From the NCBI RefSeq assembly GCF_022605725.1, contig NC_065558.1, positions 372,001-436,000 of the forward strand: DNA of 64,000 nucleotides. Reading direction: 5' to 3'. The notes below the pieces were generated by a model, which searched no databases, had not been told where the DNA came from, and was given only the letters and a program-made list of their open reading frames with translations. Of this stretch, positions 1-12,384 are shown piece after piece. Each line of letters begins with the position of its first letter. Position 1 is the first letter of the stretch. The DNA is from Anthonomus grandis grandis. Lineage: Eukaryota; Arthropoda; Insecta; Coleoptera; Curculionidae. Made by a program: the position numbers and the translations under genes.

Positions 1-808
1 GTGCCAACAAGGTGTACGGCTAAGATAGCGCCTTAACTATACGAGGTAGAGCAAAAAGTTGTAGGGTTGACAAAAACCTACAAACTAAAAATATTTTTAT
101 GTATACTGGGTGTGTCACAAGAAAGTTACTATAAAATTTGATTTTTTTTTTTAATGGTACGCTCTGTATATTATGGTACTAAAATGTGAGGCAAAAAGAG
201 TACTTTACTTTGGTATAACGTTTTTAAAATTTTCGTGCGGCGTTGCAACATAATTAATTTTTTTATGTTATTTTTTGCCTTTTAGAGGGTTCGTTTAAAA
301 AAATCATAATTAAATTAAAATTTATTCTGCGCCTATGAAACTTGTACCACAGTTAGTCTAGGGTACCTCCTCTAGGCTGACTATGATAATTTGCAATTTT
401 TTAATACAAGGTGTTTTTAAAGAACTTTCAAACTTGCTGAAATTAAATACGCAATATCTCAAATTTTTCAAATGGAACACCCTGTATGTTTTTATCTAAT
501 TAAGTTTGTCCCTCAAATACCTTCATTTTTATTTAATATGTCCTATAGCTAAACCAAGTACTTTTTGAGATATTTTAACTTATCTGTAAAATACTATGCA
601 TAAAACGGGTATTCTTTAAGTTACAGGGCATACCATTTAAAAAAAAAAACATATTTTATAGTAACTTTTTTGTGACACACCCAGTATACATAAATATATT
701 TTTAGTTCGTAGGTTTTTGTCAACCCTGCAACTTTGCTGTAGAACTTTTTGCTCTACCTCGTATAGTTAAGGCGCTATCTTTGCCGTACACCTTATTGGC
801 ACACCCTG
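1..808. mobile_element. MITE-like element with ~165-bp terminal inverted repeats (left end cut by window)
   Basis: The first ~165 bases reappear inverted at about 650-808. The right arm ends in CACACCCTG followed by TA (809-810). The left arm starts inside the repeat, so only its outermost six or so bases lie outside the window. The interior is AT-rich with no open frame. CAGGGTG-type termini at a TA target are typical of Tc1/mariner-related MITEs in insects. The family is not identified. Confidence 0.75.
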
Positions 809-826
809 TATATAGCGATGGATGTA

Positions 827-1540
827 CAGGATGGCCATTTTATAAGGGGCCTATATCTTTTCTCAGAATCTACAGAGTGTGCAAAAAAAATTTCTCACAA
901 AAGTGTTTTGGTTTTAAGCGAATTTTTAAATTATTTGAGTTTCATTAATACAAAATGTTGAAGAAGTGCTGCACCGACTTTAAAACCAGAATTTTAAACG
1001 GGATACCCCATATATTTTTATATTTTTAGGTTCCTTGAGAGAAATAAAGGTAACTTTTATAAGTATTCGAGTTTTGTGTAGCTTAAAGAGAAATTAAGGT
1101 TTTGTATTTTTTTTAGCAAATTAATGTCCTCGACATACAGAGTTTTGTAATGCTGGTAATTAAGATTTTATTTTAATAAAATGCCTACCGCGACTTGGAA
1201 GAGGGCTACTTCCTATTGATGGACCGGGTATTTTAATCTTATACAAGATGTTTCAGATAATAAGACATATCTTTAATTTTTCAATTCCCAATATTTCAGT
1301 TTTTTTTAATTGAATACCCTGTATTTTATATAGTATTTTTTAAAAGAGCAAAAAAAGCTATTCATCGATTTATATATGTCTTATACCAAGATCTAATAGT
1401 TTAGGAAATATTTAGAATTTTATTGGAGTGATATACTTTAAAAGTCGCTTAAAACGAAAACACTTCTGTGAGATTTTTTTTTGCACACTCTGTAGATTCT
1501 GAGAAAAGGTATATACACCCCTAATAAAATGGCCACCCTG
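827..1540. mobile_element. Second MITE-like element with ~100-bp terminal inverted repeats
   Basis: CAGGATGGCCATTTTATAAG at 827 is matched inverted by a sequence ending GGCCACCCTG at 1540. TA flanks both ends (825-826 and 1541-1542). The arms continue inward through ACAGAGTGTGCAAAAA (about 890) and its complement (about 1485). No coding capacity is seen. It lies only 18 bp from the preceding MITE but has different termini. Confidence 0.75.
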
Positions 1541-1545
1541 TACGA

Positions 1546-3055
1546 ATCTGGATAGGAACGTAACAGTGACTAATGTCTTAACAAAAGTATTGCAATTGAA
1601 CAGTAGAGTTTTTGGAAGTTGGTCATACTCAAATAAATGTGGACAGCATGCATGCTTGATCGAGAGACAGTTAAAAAATTAAATTATAAATGTTCCTGCC
1701 GAATATTTTCCTATTTGCAAGAAGACAAGAAAAGTGCCGGAGCCTTATGATGTTGAATGTAATTAAGAACTTTCGAGACATCAAATTTTTTAAAGCTATA
1801 AGACCTGGTCGTCATATGAAAGGAAACCTCAAAGTTCGTTCAGTGTTTAAATAAATTTACCATGTACTATTTGTTTTTTTAGGTTATGGATATAAGAGTT
1901 CTTCTCATACCATACTTTTAACAATCATGTTTTTTTTGTATGTAAACTAGTAAACTCCAAATTTTCCTTCTAAAACAAAAAATATAACATTAAGTAAATG
2001 TGTTTTACTAAAACCATCACTGGCTAAATGTTAGCTTAAGGTAATAAGAAGAAAAGCCTTTCTATTTTTATGCTAAGTGTTTAAAATTAGTTTTAATCCT
2101 TCTCATACAAAATTACCCTTTTTAGAGTTGGATGGTTTGCAATTTAAGCCACCAATATAATTCCTTATACACCAGGCCATGCATTTTCCTCCCTCGCAAG
2201 ATAATATTGTTATTGTGACTCGTAAATGGGTCAGTTGGCCCAATAAAAATAACTTTTTCATGCAATTATTTTAATAGTTATTTTACAAACCGATAAGGAT
2301 AGGGAGTTTTCAACAACTAACTATTTAAACGAAAAGTTTGCCGGACCTTAAGAAGATTTACAGCATACGGACAATAAAAACTAACTTCAGAGAAATAGAG
2401 GAGAGGGATTTTGCTCCGGGGACGGCCTGTGAAGTTTCCTGGGCCGCAGAAATTATTTCGCCGCAGTCCACAATGAAGTTTTTCATTTTTTTTTTCAGGT
2501 CGCCCTGAAAGTTTTCGTCGTTTGTTTAGCACTCCCGCACTGTAATGAACGGCCAATTTAGTTAAAAAGAGATTTATTTTTTGGGGTGTTTTATCTTGCA
2601 ATATAATAAATGCATGGACAAGTTCGATGAGCCAGACATTATTTATTATTGACAGTAAGGACAAATAACACTGCAGTAAAAAAATTACACTCATAAGAAT
2701 TTGTGGTCCTTTAAGGCCCGTTAATTTAACCGATAACCCGAAATTTGTTCGCGTTGACGTTGTTGTTTACTTTTACTTTAAAATGCACGTAATTTACCTC
2801 GATGTGGGGCTATGTAAAGTCCAATATCCGAAAAGTTTTCCCATTTAACTCGATTCCGCAAAACTATCTGTTTTTCTACTCAACTTTCTTACAAGTAAAG
2901 GCAGTTTTAAAGTTTCAATCTGTATAAGTAATGAAATCGAACCCCGACAAAGTAGCACGGTAATAGAATTTTAAAACGTTAAATATTTAAGAGGATTCGC
3001 AGTGGTTTTTGCGAATGTCCACTACCACTTTCCCAAATTTCAATTGTCTCAAATC
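1546..3055. other. Intergenic, no gene recognised
   Basis: AT-rich sequence with no homology I recognise. A somewhat GC-richer patch at about 2390-2560 gives a minus-strand open frame of 125 codons (2317-2694). Its composition and product resemble no known protein, so I do not call it a gene. Confidence 0.5.
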
Positions 3056-3059
3056 AGCC

Positions 3060-3104
3060 CAAACTAACCCAATCCAACTCAACTCAACCCAAGCCAACCT
3101 AACC
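3060..3104. repeat. Degenerate pentanucleotide tract (AACCY-like)
   Basis: About eight consecutive 5-mers follow the pattern AACCC, AATCC, AACTC, AACTC, AACCC, AAGCC, AACCT, AACCG. This resembles a degenerate form of the insect telomeric pentamer (TTAGG, read as AACCT on this strand). It is short and impure, and may be a simple repeat with no telomeric history. Confidence 0.4.
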
Positions 3105-3119
3105 GTGAATAAATTTTAT

Positions 3120-3190
3120 TATCAATCAATCAATCAATCAATCAATGCTTTATTGTCAAGAAATTGTTACAATTTAAAGACAAAGCTGTA
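3120..3190 (-). mobile_element. Possible non-LTR retrotransposon 3' tail
   Basis: Five ATCA units adjoin a sequence whose complement reads CAATAAAGCATTGATTGATT, that is, a polyadenylation-like signal followed by a TTGA microsatellite. This arrangement is typical of the 3' ends of several LINE families inserted on the minus strand. No coding part is recognisable next to it, so this would be a heavily 5'-truncated copy. Confidence 0.4.
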
Positions 3191-5120
3191 AAACAAAAAA
3201 GACACAAAAATACAAACAAAACACAATTTAAAAAAAATAAATAAATAAATAGAATAGAATAGAATATCTACAATATATACAGATTAATACAATTTGAAAA
3301 TTGTAAGTAGTCAAAAATATTATTATAAAATATACAATTTAATGTATACAATGTCAAAAAAAAATCATTAAAAAATCTCATTATGTTAAAAAAAATTGTA
3401 AAAAATGTTTAAAAAAGTAAAAAATTATAAAAAATCCTAAAATAGCTACACAAAGCAGTATACCTAAACATGTACAGATAGTAAAAATACATAATCAGCT
3501 AGTGCGAAATTTCAAATCAATGATTATAAAAAAAAAATCGTTAACTGTGTAAAAAACTCTCTCCAGTAAGAATGCTTTTAATGCTTTACGAAATGCAAAC
3601 AAAGATGTGAATGTTTCATAAGATACACGGTGGAGTAAGAACGTATGTTAGTATTTTTGAAGAAAGAGCGTATATAAGTATTTATATATCTTAAGAATGG
3701 TGACTCTCACGAAAAAAAATGTAGAAACATTTTTTGTAGATATTTTTATGATCTACAATTTTTGTCTGACCTATTTTTATGATAAAACTTACCGTTTACG
3801 AGATAAACGCGAAAAATCAATATTTTTGACGTTTGACCTTGAATACAATTTTTAGCACAAGGAGGATCGATGGGAATTTTTGCCATTTTATTTGTAAATA
3901 CTATTTTTAACATCTATGTAAATTTTCAGCTTTCCCTGAATTATTGTAAACTCTCATTTTTTTTCTACTTATTTTGACTGGACTATTTAATTTCTTTACC
4001 GAGAGTAATCGAGGTAAGTAACAGAGACATACAAAAGCAGATTTTTATAACAAAAAAATTATTAATTTCATGAAAAAACTTTTACACTCTGTATCTAGAA
4101 AACGAAACAAGTTAGGACATACGTTTTTATGAAAAAAAATTCTTATTTTTGGCTGATAAATACGCCCTTGAAATCTTTGCATTAAATTTTTGAATCACTC
4201 TGTATATTAGAGTTTTAGCAGAATATTTTGTCAAAATATAACGTACATGGTACTCATGCATTAAAAGCGAATCAGTATTAAACTAATCAGAATTAAAGAC
4301 AGGTGCCGAATCCTATAGTGGAATGCTTTTGGTACGTATGCGATAACAGACGCAGTCAAAATCCTTTTAAAATCATCGAATCCAGAAATACATTTTTTAA
4401 AAAAAAATAAAATGATGATTTTTTTTTAAATTCGGATGTCGCCGCTTTAGTTTTAGTAGGAGGACAATTAATGGTAATGGTTTTTTTGATTTATGACACA
4501 TATTTACTAAAAAAATAAAAAGAACGAAAATTTAGTTAATAAACGTCCATCAAAACCGTTGCCAAATATTTAACTGGATGTTGGCGACACTATTGAATAT
4601 TCTGCGTTAAAATTAGTGTTTAAATTATATTTTTGGAACGAGTTGGGGACATATTTTAATGTGGGAACATCCTTGCCGGTTATTTTTGTATTAGACAATA
4701 ATTCGACTATTGGCCAACGAGTGTTATATGTCAAAAAATTCCTTTTCATAAAAACAATAAAACTAACTAGAACAATACTTCTTATCTAGTTTACATAATG
4801 ACTTGGAAATGGGATTTATTTTTTTTTATCAAAGACATACACAAGTATACTCATTTAACATGTCCTCGACTAAGCACATCCAAGGATTTCCTTGCCGAGA
4901 AAACTCCACAGGTTTCACTTTTTTGCCACATTAAGTCGGGTCGTGACGCGCTTCATCGCCCCCCATTCCGAGCGACCGGTCGATTTTTCTTTAAGATTTT
5001 CCATGTTGCGTAATAAATGGCAATTCCCTCCTTGCCCCGCGTCTCCTCACAGAAATTTTCACGTCATTATTTCCTAATAATTCGAATGAAACTGGCTTGA
5101 AAAGAGGTTAAAGGGACTAT
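3191..5120. other. Intergenic, no gene recognised
   Basis: AT-rich sequence without recognisable coding regions. A GC-richer stretch at about 4860-5060 has two overlapping short plus-strand frames with no recognisable product. Confidence 0.5.
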
Positions 5121-7810
5121 ACAGGGTGTCCATCTAATATCGTGGTGCTCGATTTGAAACTTGATCTATTTGAACAATCTATGAAGACTCCTTGGCTAAG
5201 TTTATCTTATTTTTCTAAATTACAATTTTTTTTATACTGGGTGATTGTTTAATTATTTTTGATAAAAATGAGGTGAAGCTAAAGATGAGCTTTCATTTAA
5301 AATTAAAATTTAGTTGCATAGAAGAAATTATGTTTTTCTTCTAGATAATGGTAATTATCTCTTACTTGTTTTTTGTCATCTGAACACGTGAATGGTTTTT
5401 TTTAAACTCGATTCAACTGCCTGGAATAAAGAAATAATTTTTTCCAAGCAGTTGAATCCAGTTTTCTTGCTTTATTTAAGTGACTCTGAATGTATGAACA
5501 TTTTTGCTTAGACCTTGCTGTCTATTGTCAGGATTGCCTTTGGGAAGAAAATTCTAGTAAGGTGAATGAAAAAAATAAAAATAATAACAAAGAAACTAAA
5601 AGAGAAAATGAAGAAGCAAGAAAATAATTAAAATTTACAATAATTGAGTAAAATGCCAATAAATCTCTGAATAAGCTTCGTAAACTTTCGCTTTTGTTCC
5701 CTTTAATCCCTGTAAGGAAATAATTTTAAAGAAATATTTATGTTCCCGTTTTTTTGCAGTTTTTACTATTGTAAGAGTCTTTGCGTTTCCAATAAGATTT
5801 AACTGTCTAGAAACCTGGAAAATATCGATTTTCTTCTAGATAGTTGAGATTATTTCTTGGCTCTTATTGGTCCTAATTTAAGTTATGTTTGCAAAATTAT
5901 TTTTAAATTAATTTTTTTATTCCAGGCAATTGAAGAGATTGTTGGATAAAAATTAAATGAAGCTAAAGATCAGCTCTCATTTAAAATTAAACATGCATAG
6001 AAAAAATTATGTTTTTCATTTAGATAATGGTAATTATCTCTTACTTGTTTTTTGTCATCTAAACCCGTGAATGAATTTTTTTTTAAACACGATTCAACCT
6101 GAAATCCTGAAATAAAAAAATAATTTTTTCCAGGCAGTTAAATCCAGTTTTCTTGCTTTGTTCCTCCGTCTTTGTCTAAGTGACTCTGAATGTATAGACA
6201 TTTTTGCCTAGACCTTGCTGTCTATTATCAGGGTTGTCTTTGGAAAGAAAATTCTAGTAAGGTGAATGAGAAAAATAAAAATAATAACAAGGAAACTAAA
6301 AGAGATAATGAAGAAACAAGAAAATAATTAAAATTTACAATATTTGAGTAAAATGCCAATAAATCTCTGAATAAGCTTCGTAAACTTTCGCTTTTGTTCC
6401 CTGTGAAGAATTAATTTTAAACCAATATATTCTGTGTTCCTGTTTTTTGCAGTTTTTACTATTGTGAGAGTCTTTCCATTTCCAATAAGATTTAACTGCC
6501 TGGAAATCTGGAAAATATTAATTTTCTTCTAGATAATTATTTTAAGTTATGTTTGAAAAATTATTTAAAATTAATTAATTTTTTTATTCCAAGCAATTGA
6601 AAAGATTATTTTTGATAAAGATTAGGTGAAGCTAAAGATGAGCTCTCATTTAAAATTAAAAATGCATAGAAGAAATTATGTTTTTCTTTTAGATAATGGT
6701 AATTATCTTTAACTTGTTTTTTGTCATCTGAAGCCGTGAATGAATTTTTTTTTAAAACTCGATTCAACTGCCTGGAATAAAAAAATAATTTTTTCCAGGC
6801 AGTTGAATCCAGTTTTCTTTCTTTATTCATCCATCTTTATCTAAGTGACTCTGAATGTATGAACATTTTTGCCTAGACCTTGCTGTCTATTGTCAGGATT
6901 GTCTTTGGGAAGAAAATTCTAGTAAGGTGAATGAAAAAAATAAAAATAATAACAAGGAGACTAAAAGAGAAAATGAAGAAACAAGAAAATAATTAAAATT
7001 TACAATATTTGAGTAAAATGCCAATAAATCTCTGAATAAGCTTCGTAAACTTTCGCTTTTGTTCCCTTTAATCCCTGTAAGGAAATAATTTTAAAGAAAT
7101 ATCTATGTCCCTGTTTTTTTGCAGTTTTTACTATTGTGAGAGTCTTTCCATTTCCAATAAGATTTAACTGCCTGGAAACCTGGAAAATATCGATTTTCTT
7201 CTAGATAGTTGAGATTATTTCTTGGCTCTTATTGGTCCTATTTTAAGTTATGTTTGCAAAATTATTTTTAAATTAATTTTTTTATTCCAGGCAATTGAAG
7301 AGATTGTTGGATAAAAATTAAATGAAGCTAAAGATCAGCTCTCATTTAAAATTAAACATGCATAGAAAAAATTATGTTTTTTATTTAGATAATGGTAATT
7401 ATCTCTTACTTGTTTTTTGTCATCTGAACCCGTAAATGATTTTTTTTTTTAAAACTCGATTCAACTGCCTGGAATAAAGAAATAATTTTTTCCAGGCCGT
7501 TGAATCCAGTTTTCTTGCTTTATTCATCCATCTTTATCTAAGTGACTCTGAATGTATGAATATTTTTGCCTAGAAAGCAGTTTATGTAATTGACGTGTGA
7601 TATTTTAAGCCATTTTTTTATGCAAAAAACGTATATTTTCAGTAATTTGGGTTAAGCCTTGAAACTTGATCTATTTGAAAAATCTATGAAGACTCCTTGG
7701 CTAAGTTCATCTTATTTTTCCAAATTACAATTTTGTTTTTTATACGGCGTGATTGAAATCGTTACTGTTGAGTTTTGCGCTATTTTTTTGAAATGGGATA
7801 CCCTTTATAT
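5121..7810. repeat. Tandem array of a ~670-700-bp unit with duplicated flanks
   Basis: The marker AGATAATGGTAATTATCTC-like palindrome occurs at 5343, 6022, 6691 and 7387, giving spacings of 679, 669 and 696 bp. There are three full units and one partial. Each unit also holds a fold-back in which CAACTGCCTGGAATAAA is followed ~30 bp later by its inverse TTTTTTCCAGGCAGTTG. The array is bracketed by a ~95-bp direct repeat (5149-5240 and 7659-7750). The outermost edges, TATACAGGGTGTCC at 5118 and GGGATACCCTTTATA at 7796, resemble MITE ends, so the array may have grown inside an element. No coding sequence is seen. Confidence 0.8.
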
Positions 7811-8753
7811 TGACATCCGTGCGCCCTCCCTACAATTTTCCAGAAGAGAAAAGCGCTAAATTTAGCGGAAAAGTGGCGGCATTTATGTCAAGTGTCAGGT
7901 ATACATGAGACTATTTTTAGCGATACGCCACGACGGGATATAATTGGGGATGAAAGTAATGAATGATGACGACGTGGGGGGGAAGTGATAGGGAACAGGT
8001 ATAATGATGAAACAACCCCGAAGTTGGGTGAAAATTTTTTCAACTCGATCCGTCTTTTCTAAAATGACTCACGATTATTTGGAAATAGGGCCGAAGCCAA
8101 CAACCACTAAAGGTTGCCAAAAAGTTTGACTTATGACCCTCGGGAATCTGTCAGGATATTCCAGAAATACACACACACACACAAAATAAAGCTATTATGC
8201 TCCAATAATTTTTCATCGTTTTACGTGGAAAACAGCACTATTTCAGATATTCGGGGTCGAGGTATAGGAATTTTTAGCATACGCTCGTAAATCATTTATG
8301 AGGTCCAGGATAGGGGAATGAGTTTTTGATTTGGTTTTTTTTATTGCTTTAGTAGGGATTACATAACCAGCATCCTAAAGAAATCTTTAATATCATTAAA
8401 TTAATACGAGAATTACGCTTGCTAAAAGCTTAATACGTCATGTTGACTCAGTGTCATCCCCGGTGATCTCCTTCTCTCACCCTCAAATAACGGTATTAAA
8501 TTCCTCTTTAACATTCTGCTTTCAGTTTACCGAATCGATCTCGGATTGTTTGTTTTACTCTTGCGTGGCTCCATTTTAATTTCCGTGCCCCGCAAATATT
8601 TCACTTCCTCCGTTTCATTTTTTTTTCAGTTTTAGAAATTATTTAGTTAAATTATGTGCACGCGCTGGAATGAGATAAGAAAAATGGATGTCATTGTTTT
8701 ACCGTTTTGTATTTCGGTTTATAATTATATGTAAGAAGTTTCTTTTCAACAAT

Positions 8754-8754
<1 letters not shown>
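7811..8754. other. Intergenic, no gene recognised
   Basis: Contains a short AC microsatellite near 8170 and moderately GC-rich patches at 7850-8110 and 8450-8620. No recognisable coding or RNA gene. Confidence 0.5.
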
Positions 8755-8852
<98 letters not shown>

Positions 8853-8859
8853 GTAATAA
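8755..8859. repeat. (TAA)n microsatellite
   Basis: About 32 near-perfect TAA units, with one TAG interruption near the right end. It lies just upstream of the decayed LINE and may mark the tail of another retroelement. The poly-isoleucine frame it produces is an artefact. Confidence 0.95.
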
Positions 8860-8874
8860 GTAAAACTACATAAC

Positions 8875-10818
8875 TGGAAAGCTCCAGGTCCAGATCACGT
8901 CCAGAATTACTGGATTAAGAAATTGTGGTCAACACATTAACAACTGACCGACCTTCTAAACGACGTGCTTATGAATCAGCGCAGAATGTACCACTTACCT
9001 CTTATTCAAGGACTGCCAAAATACTCAAGATCCGGCTAAATATCGGCCAATAACATGGTTACCCATACTCTATAAACTAATTACATCTTGCATTACAAAC
9101 ATTGTGACCAAAATAGTATCATAACGACTCAACAAACACGATGTACCAGAGGTGCCATGAGGTGTAAAAAACAGCTAATTATCGACTCCGTAGTTTGGAA
9201 TCAGGCATTTAACAACCGATACCGAAAAGCTTTTGATGCAGTTCTATAAAAATGGCTTATTAATGTACTTAAATTGTACAAAATAGATAATCACATAATT
9301 TCCTTTTTAGAATTCGCTATGGCATCAATAAAACTTCAGGTTTCAATGGTAACTGCATTGGAACTAATATGATTCCTATTCGTAGGGCTATATTCCAGGG
9401 ATATTCCTTAAGTCCACTTTGTTTCTGCCTTGCCATGAACCCGCTATCTAGCCAACTCAATTCAACTAGGTACGGATATGACCTAAAAAGAGATAATAGA
9501 GAACTAACAAGAGTAAACCATCTACTTTATATCGATGACTTGAAAAATTCTTGCAGCAATACGAAATCAACTAGATCAGATGCTTAAAATAGTGGAAAAA
9601 TTCTCTGATTATATAGGAATGGCCTTTGGACTGGATAAGTGCCGAACTGTAAACATTATTAAGGGTAAACTACAACCAGGTAACTTTCAAACAGAAAACG
9701 GTCAAATAATTAACGCTATGGACAAAGAAGAATCCTGCAAATAACTAGGAATAAAGCAGGGGCAAAGAATACAATATAGAACTATAAAGAATGAGCTGAC
9801 TACTAAGTTCACTACAAGAATGTGACGACTTCCTAAAACAAGTCTTAACAGCAGAAACTTATTTAAAGCTATTAATACATGTGGAGTCAGTCCATTAACC
9901 TACTATTGGTATTATAAGATGGAGTAAAACGGACACCGAAAATTTGCAAAGAAAGACTAGAACACTCCTAACGAAAGCCAATAAGCATAATCCGCGGAGT
10001 GCCGTACAACTACGTTACCTCGACATATGGAAGGAAGAGGAAAGACCGACATAGAGAAGCAGCTAACTCAGCAAATTAGTAACTTGCGTTCCTTTTTCTT
10101 AAGGAAGGCTGAAACATCACACATTCATCGTGGCGTATGTGAAGCAGACGACTCAACACCACTTAAACTACAGGAGCTTCAGCTGCCCATACACCATCGC
10201 ACCGAGCAAGAAAAAATGCAAGCCTGTATGGGAAAACCACTACATGGAAGGCATGTTCACGAGGTTCAACAAGAGTATGTCAACATAGCGGCGTCGAACT
10301 ACTGGTTGACTTCTGGAGAGCTTTTCCCCGAAACTGACATCCAAGATCAAGTAATACCAACAAGAAATTATTTAAAGTTTGTCGTAGGTGACCCGACGGT
10401 ACAAAGTGACAGATATAGGTATGGATGTCACCGGTGGATGTCAAACTTTTGCACCAAAGGAATATAAAAACGACATGATCTAGTTGCAAAGATACTACAT
10501 CAAGAGCTAGCAGAAAAACTAAACCTCTTATCGGCAGCCAAGGTACCATATTATAACTATAAGCCGGAACCAGTTCTTGAAAATGACTAACACAAATTGT
10601 ATTGGTATCACACTATACTCACAGACCAACGAGTAAGTAACAATAGGCCTGACCTAATACTAATCAATAAAATTTCTAGAAAGACACCCCTTATTGATGT
10701 AGCTATTCCTAATAGTAACAACCTAAGAGCAAAACATAATAAAAAGATTGTTATGTACAGGGATCACAGAGAACACCAGATACGAAGACAATCAAAGAAT
10801 TCCAGAGAGGTACCGTAG
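8875..10818 (+). pseudogene. Decayed non-LTR retrotransposon: reverse transcriptase plus restriction-like endonuclease
   Basis: Translated fragments run in order through a LINE polyprotein. WKAPGPDHVQNYW at 8875 is the start of the reverse transcriptase core. LLYIDDLK near 9523 is the catalytic Y-x-DD box. A C-terminal region at 10027-10818 holds RPDLILINK followed by LIDVAIP, the PD...D spacing of the restriction-like endonuclease carried by R2-type and related LINEs. Many in-frame stops (for example after KKLWSTH) and frame changes make it a relic. The longest intact piece is 146 codons (10027-10467). The N-terminal part is missing or unrecognisable, and the 3' end abuts a transposase fragment. 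Clade is uncertain beyond the endonuclease type. Confidence 0.75.
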
Positions 10819-10925
10819 AATGGCCTACTAGATCTTCCGATCTGACCGCTTTGGATTTTTTATGGGGTCGTCTAAAAACCAAAGTTATTGCCACAAAGCC
10901 TGACTTCCTTAAATATCTTTTTTAG
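10812..10925 (+). pseudogene. Mariner/Tc3-like transposase C-terminal fragment
   Basis: A 37-codon open stretch contains EWPTRSSDLTALDFLWG followed by KTKVIATKPDFL. The first part matches the motif around the third catalytic acidic residue of mariner/Tc3-like transposases (typically W-P-x-R-S-x-D-L-T-x-x-D-F). It ends at TAG. It overlaps the end of the preceding LINE fragment by a few bases, so the two relics were joined by an insertion or deletion. Confidence 0.65.
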
Positions 10926-11580
10926 GCACTTTCACTATTATCGTGTCGAATAAGGCTAAAACAAATCATGTCTTGAGAAAAAATCATTTTATTTATGTAT
11001 GGATTGAAGTAGGTTTAAAGGTATATTTGCACATTGTGTGTCTTTCTAAGGTGAAATTCAAATATGTATTTCGTTTTTAAAGATTTCTCAAGGTATTTTT
11101 TCATTAATGAAATTGCGAAAGAAATTTACGTTTGCCAATTCGGACCGGGCCATTAATCTGCAAGAAAAACGGCCCGGATCCCTCGGAGCGAATTTTGGCT
11201 TTTCACCAATCCGCACTACAGCTGGGGCCAACTGCTTTTTTTTCTGTCGTGAACCCCACGTACGTATTTTATAAACAAAATTTTTACTGCCTTTTAGAAG
11301 AGATTTTTTTTCTGTCGTGAGAATTTTTAAACCAAAGTCGGCCCTTGCTCGAAATAAAGATTTAATTAGTAATATTTCAGGTTTTATAGCTTTTATTGTA
11401 AAAATTACCTTTATATTAATTACTCAAAAATTGTATGCCTAGGAGACTTTAAAATTGTACTAAAAATGGTTTCTATCTATAAATGCCATAAGTTAAAAAA
11501 TTAATTCATGAATATGCTAAAAACGTCACATTTGACAATAGTTTCTGTGCCTGTAAAGTGAACAAATTAACACTTAAAAG
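10926..11580. other. Intergenic, no gene recognised
   Basis: AT-rich. A 62-codon frame at 11132-11320 has no recognisable product. Confidence 0.5.
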
Positions 11581-11662
11581 TAGATGAAAGGTAACATGAA
11601 AATCCTACAGTCTTCCTATACTCGTTTATGAAACATAATTTTGATTTATAATACCTAACATG

Positions 11663-11690
11663 TTTCGGACACAGCAGTGTCCATCATCAG
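11663..11690 (-). ncRNA. Hammerhead-ribozyme-like core motif
   Basis: On the minus strand the sequence is CTGATGA, a six-base stem (GGACAC) with its complement (GTGTCC), then GAAA. This is the conserved CUGANGA - stem II - GAAA core of hammerhead ribozymes, which are known in Penelope-like retroelements and other repeats of animals. I could not establish convincing stems I and III, so activity is unproven. Confidence 0.35.
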
Positions 11691-11753
11691 GGGATAAAAT
11701 GTTAAAATTTGTAAGTGTTTGAATCTCGTTGGTGGATATCTCGGGAATTATTA

Positions 11754-12384
11754 AGTAAAATCTGTATTGTTGTGACGAATTCATAATGAGTTACTTATTA
11801 TATTGGGTATTACGTCACTTATAGCAAAAATCAATTTAGAAATTTTTATCTCACACGCTCAACAATTGAAAAGAAGGAGAAAATAGACTTATTCACGTAT
11901 TTAAAAGAAATAAAAAAAGAAGAAAAGATAAGTATATTTTATTTTTAATTTAATTTAATTTTACTTTAATTACCTTGATAACGGTAGTAGATATAACTAC
12001 CGAAACGTTGGTTCAAATTAGGTATTTTTAAAAAAAGTAGGTCTTCTTGTTGTTTTTTATCGTTTTTTAATTATAATATTCATAACAAAGTTAGGTAGGA
12101 TATTGAAAAGAAGAAACAAGCTCAGAGATTAATAGATTGAACCTCAGCTCCTAGGTATATAAAAAAATCTATTATACCTCAAGTAAATTATTGTATTTAA
12201 AATTTATTGAACTTAAATTAAATTAAGTATATCGAACGGTATCGTTACAGATTTAAGTTCATATTTCTTTTAAATACGTGAATAAGTCTATTTTCTTCTT
12301 TTCAATTGTTGAGCGTGTGAGATAAAAATTTCTAAATTGATTTTTGCTATAAGTGACGTAATACCCAATATAATAAGTAACTCA
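11754..12384. mobile_element. Foldback insertion with ~125-bp inverted arms and 13-bp target duplication
   Basis: The 13-mer TCGGGAATTATTA occurs at 11741-11753 and again at 12385-12397, exactly flanking this segment. Inside, 11787-11911 and 12263-12384 are near-identical inverted arms (ATGAGTTACTTATTATATTG and onward). Between them, near 11970-12010, lies a TGATAACGGTAGT hairpin followed by CCGAAACG, a degenerate hammerhead-like element. Long target duplications with inverted arms and such a motif suggest a Penelope-like or retrozyme-like insertion. No protein is encoded. Confidence 0.6.

Noticed and set aside
2317..2694. 125-codon minus-strand frame
   Set aside because: No recognisable domain, low-complexity composition and no splice or transcript cues. 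Long frames occur by chance in GC-richer patches.
8688..8873. 61-codon frame dominated by isoleucine
   Set aside because: Translation of a TAA microsatellite.
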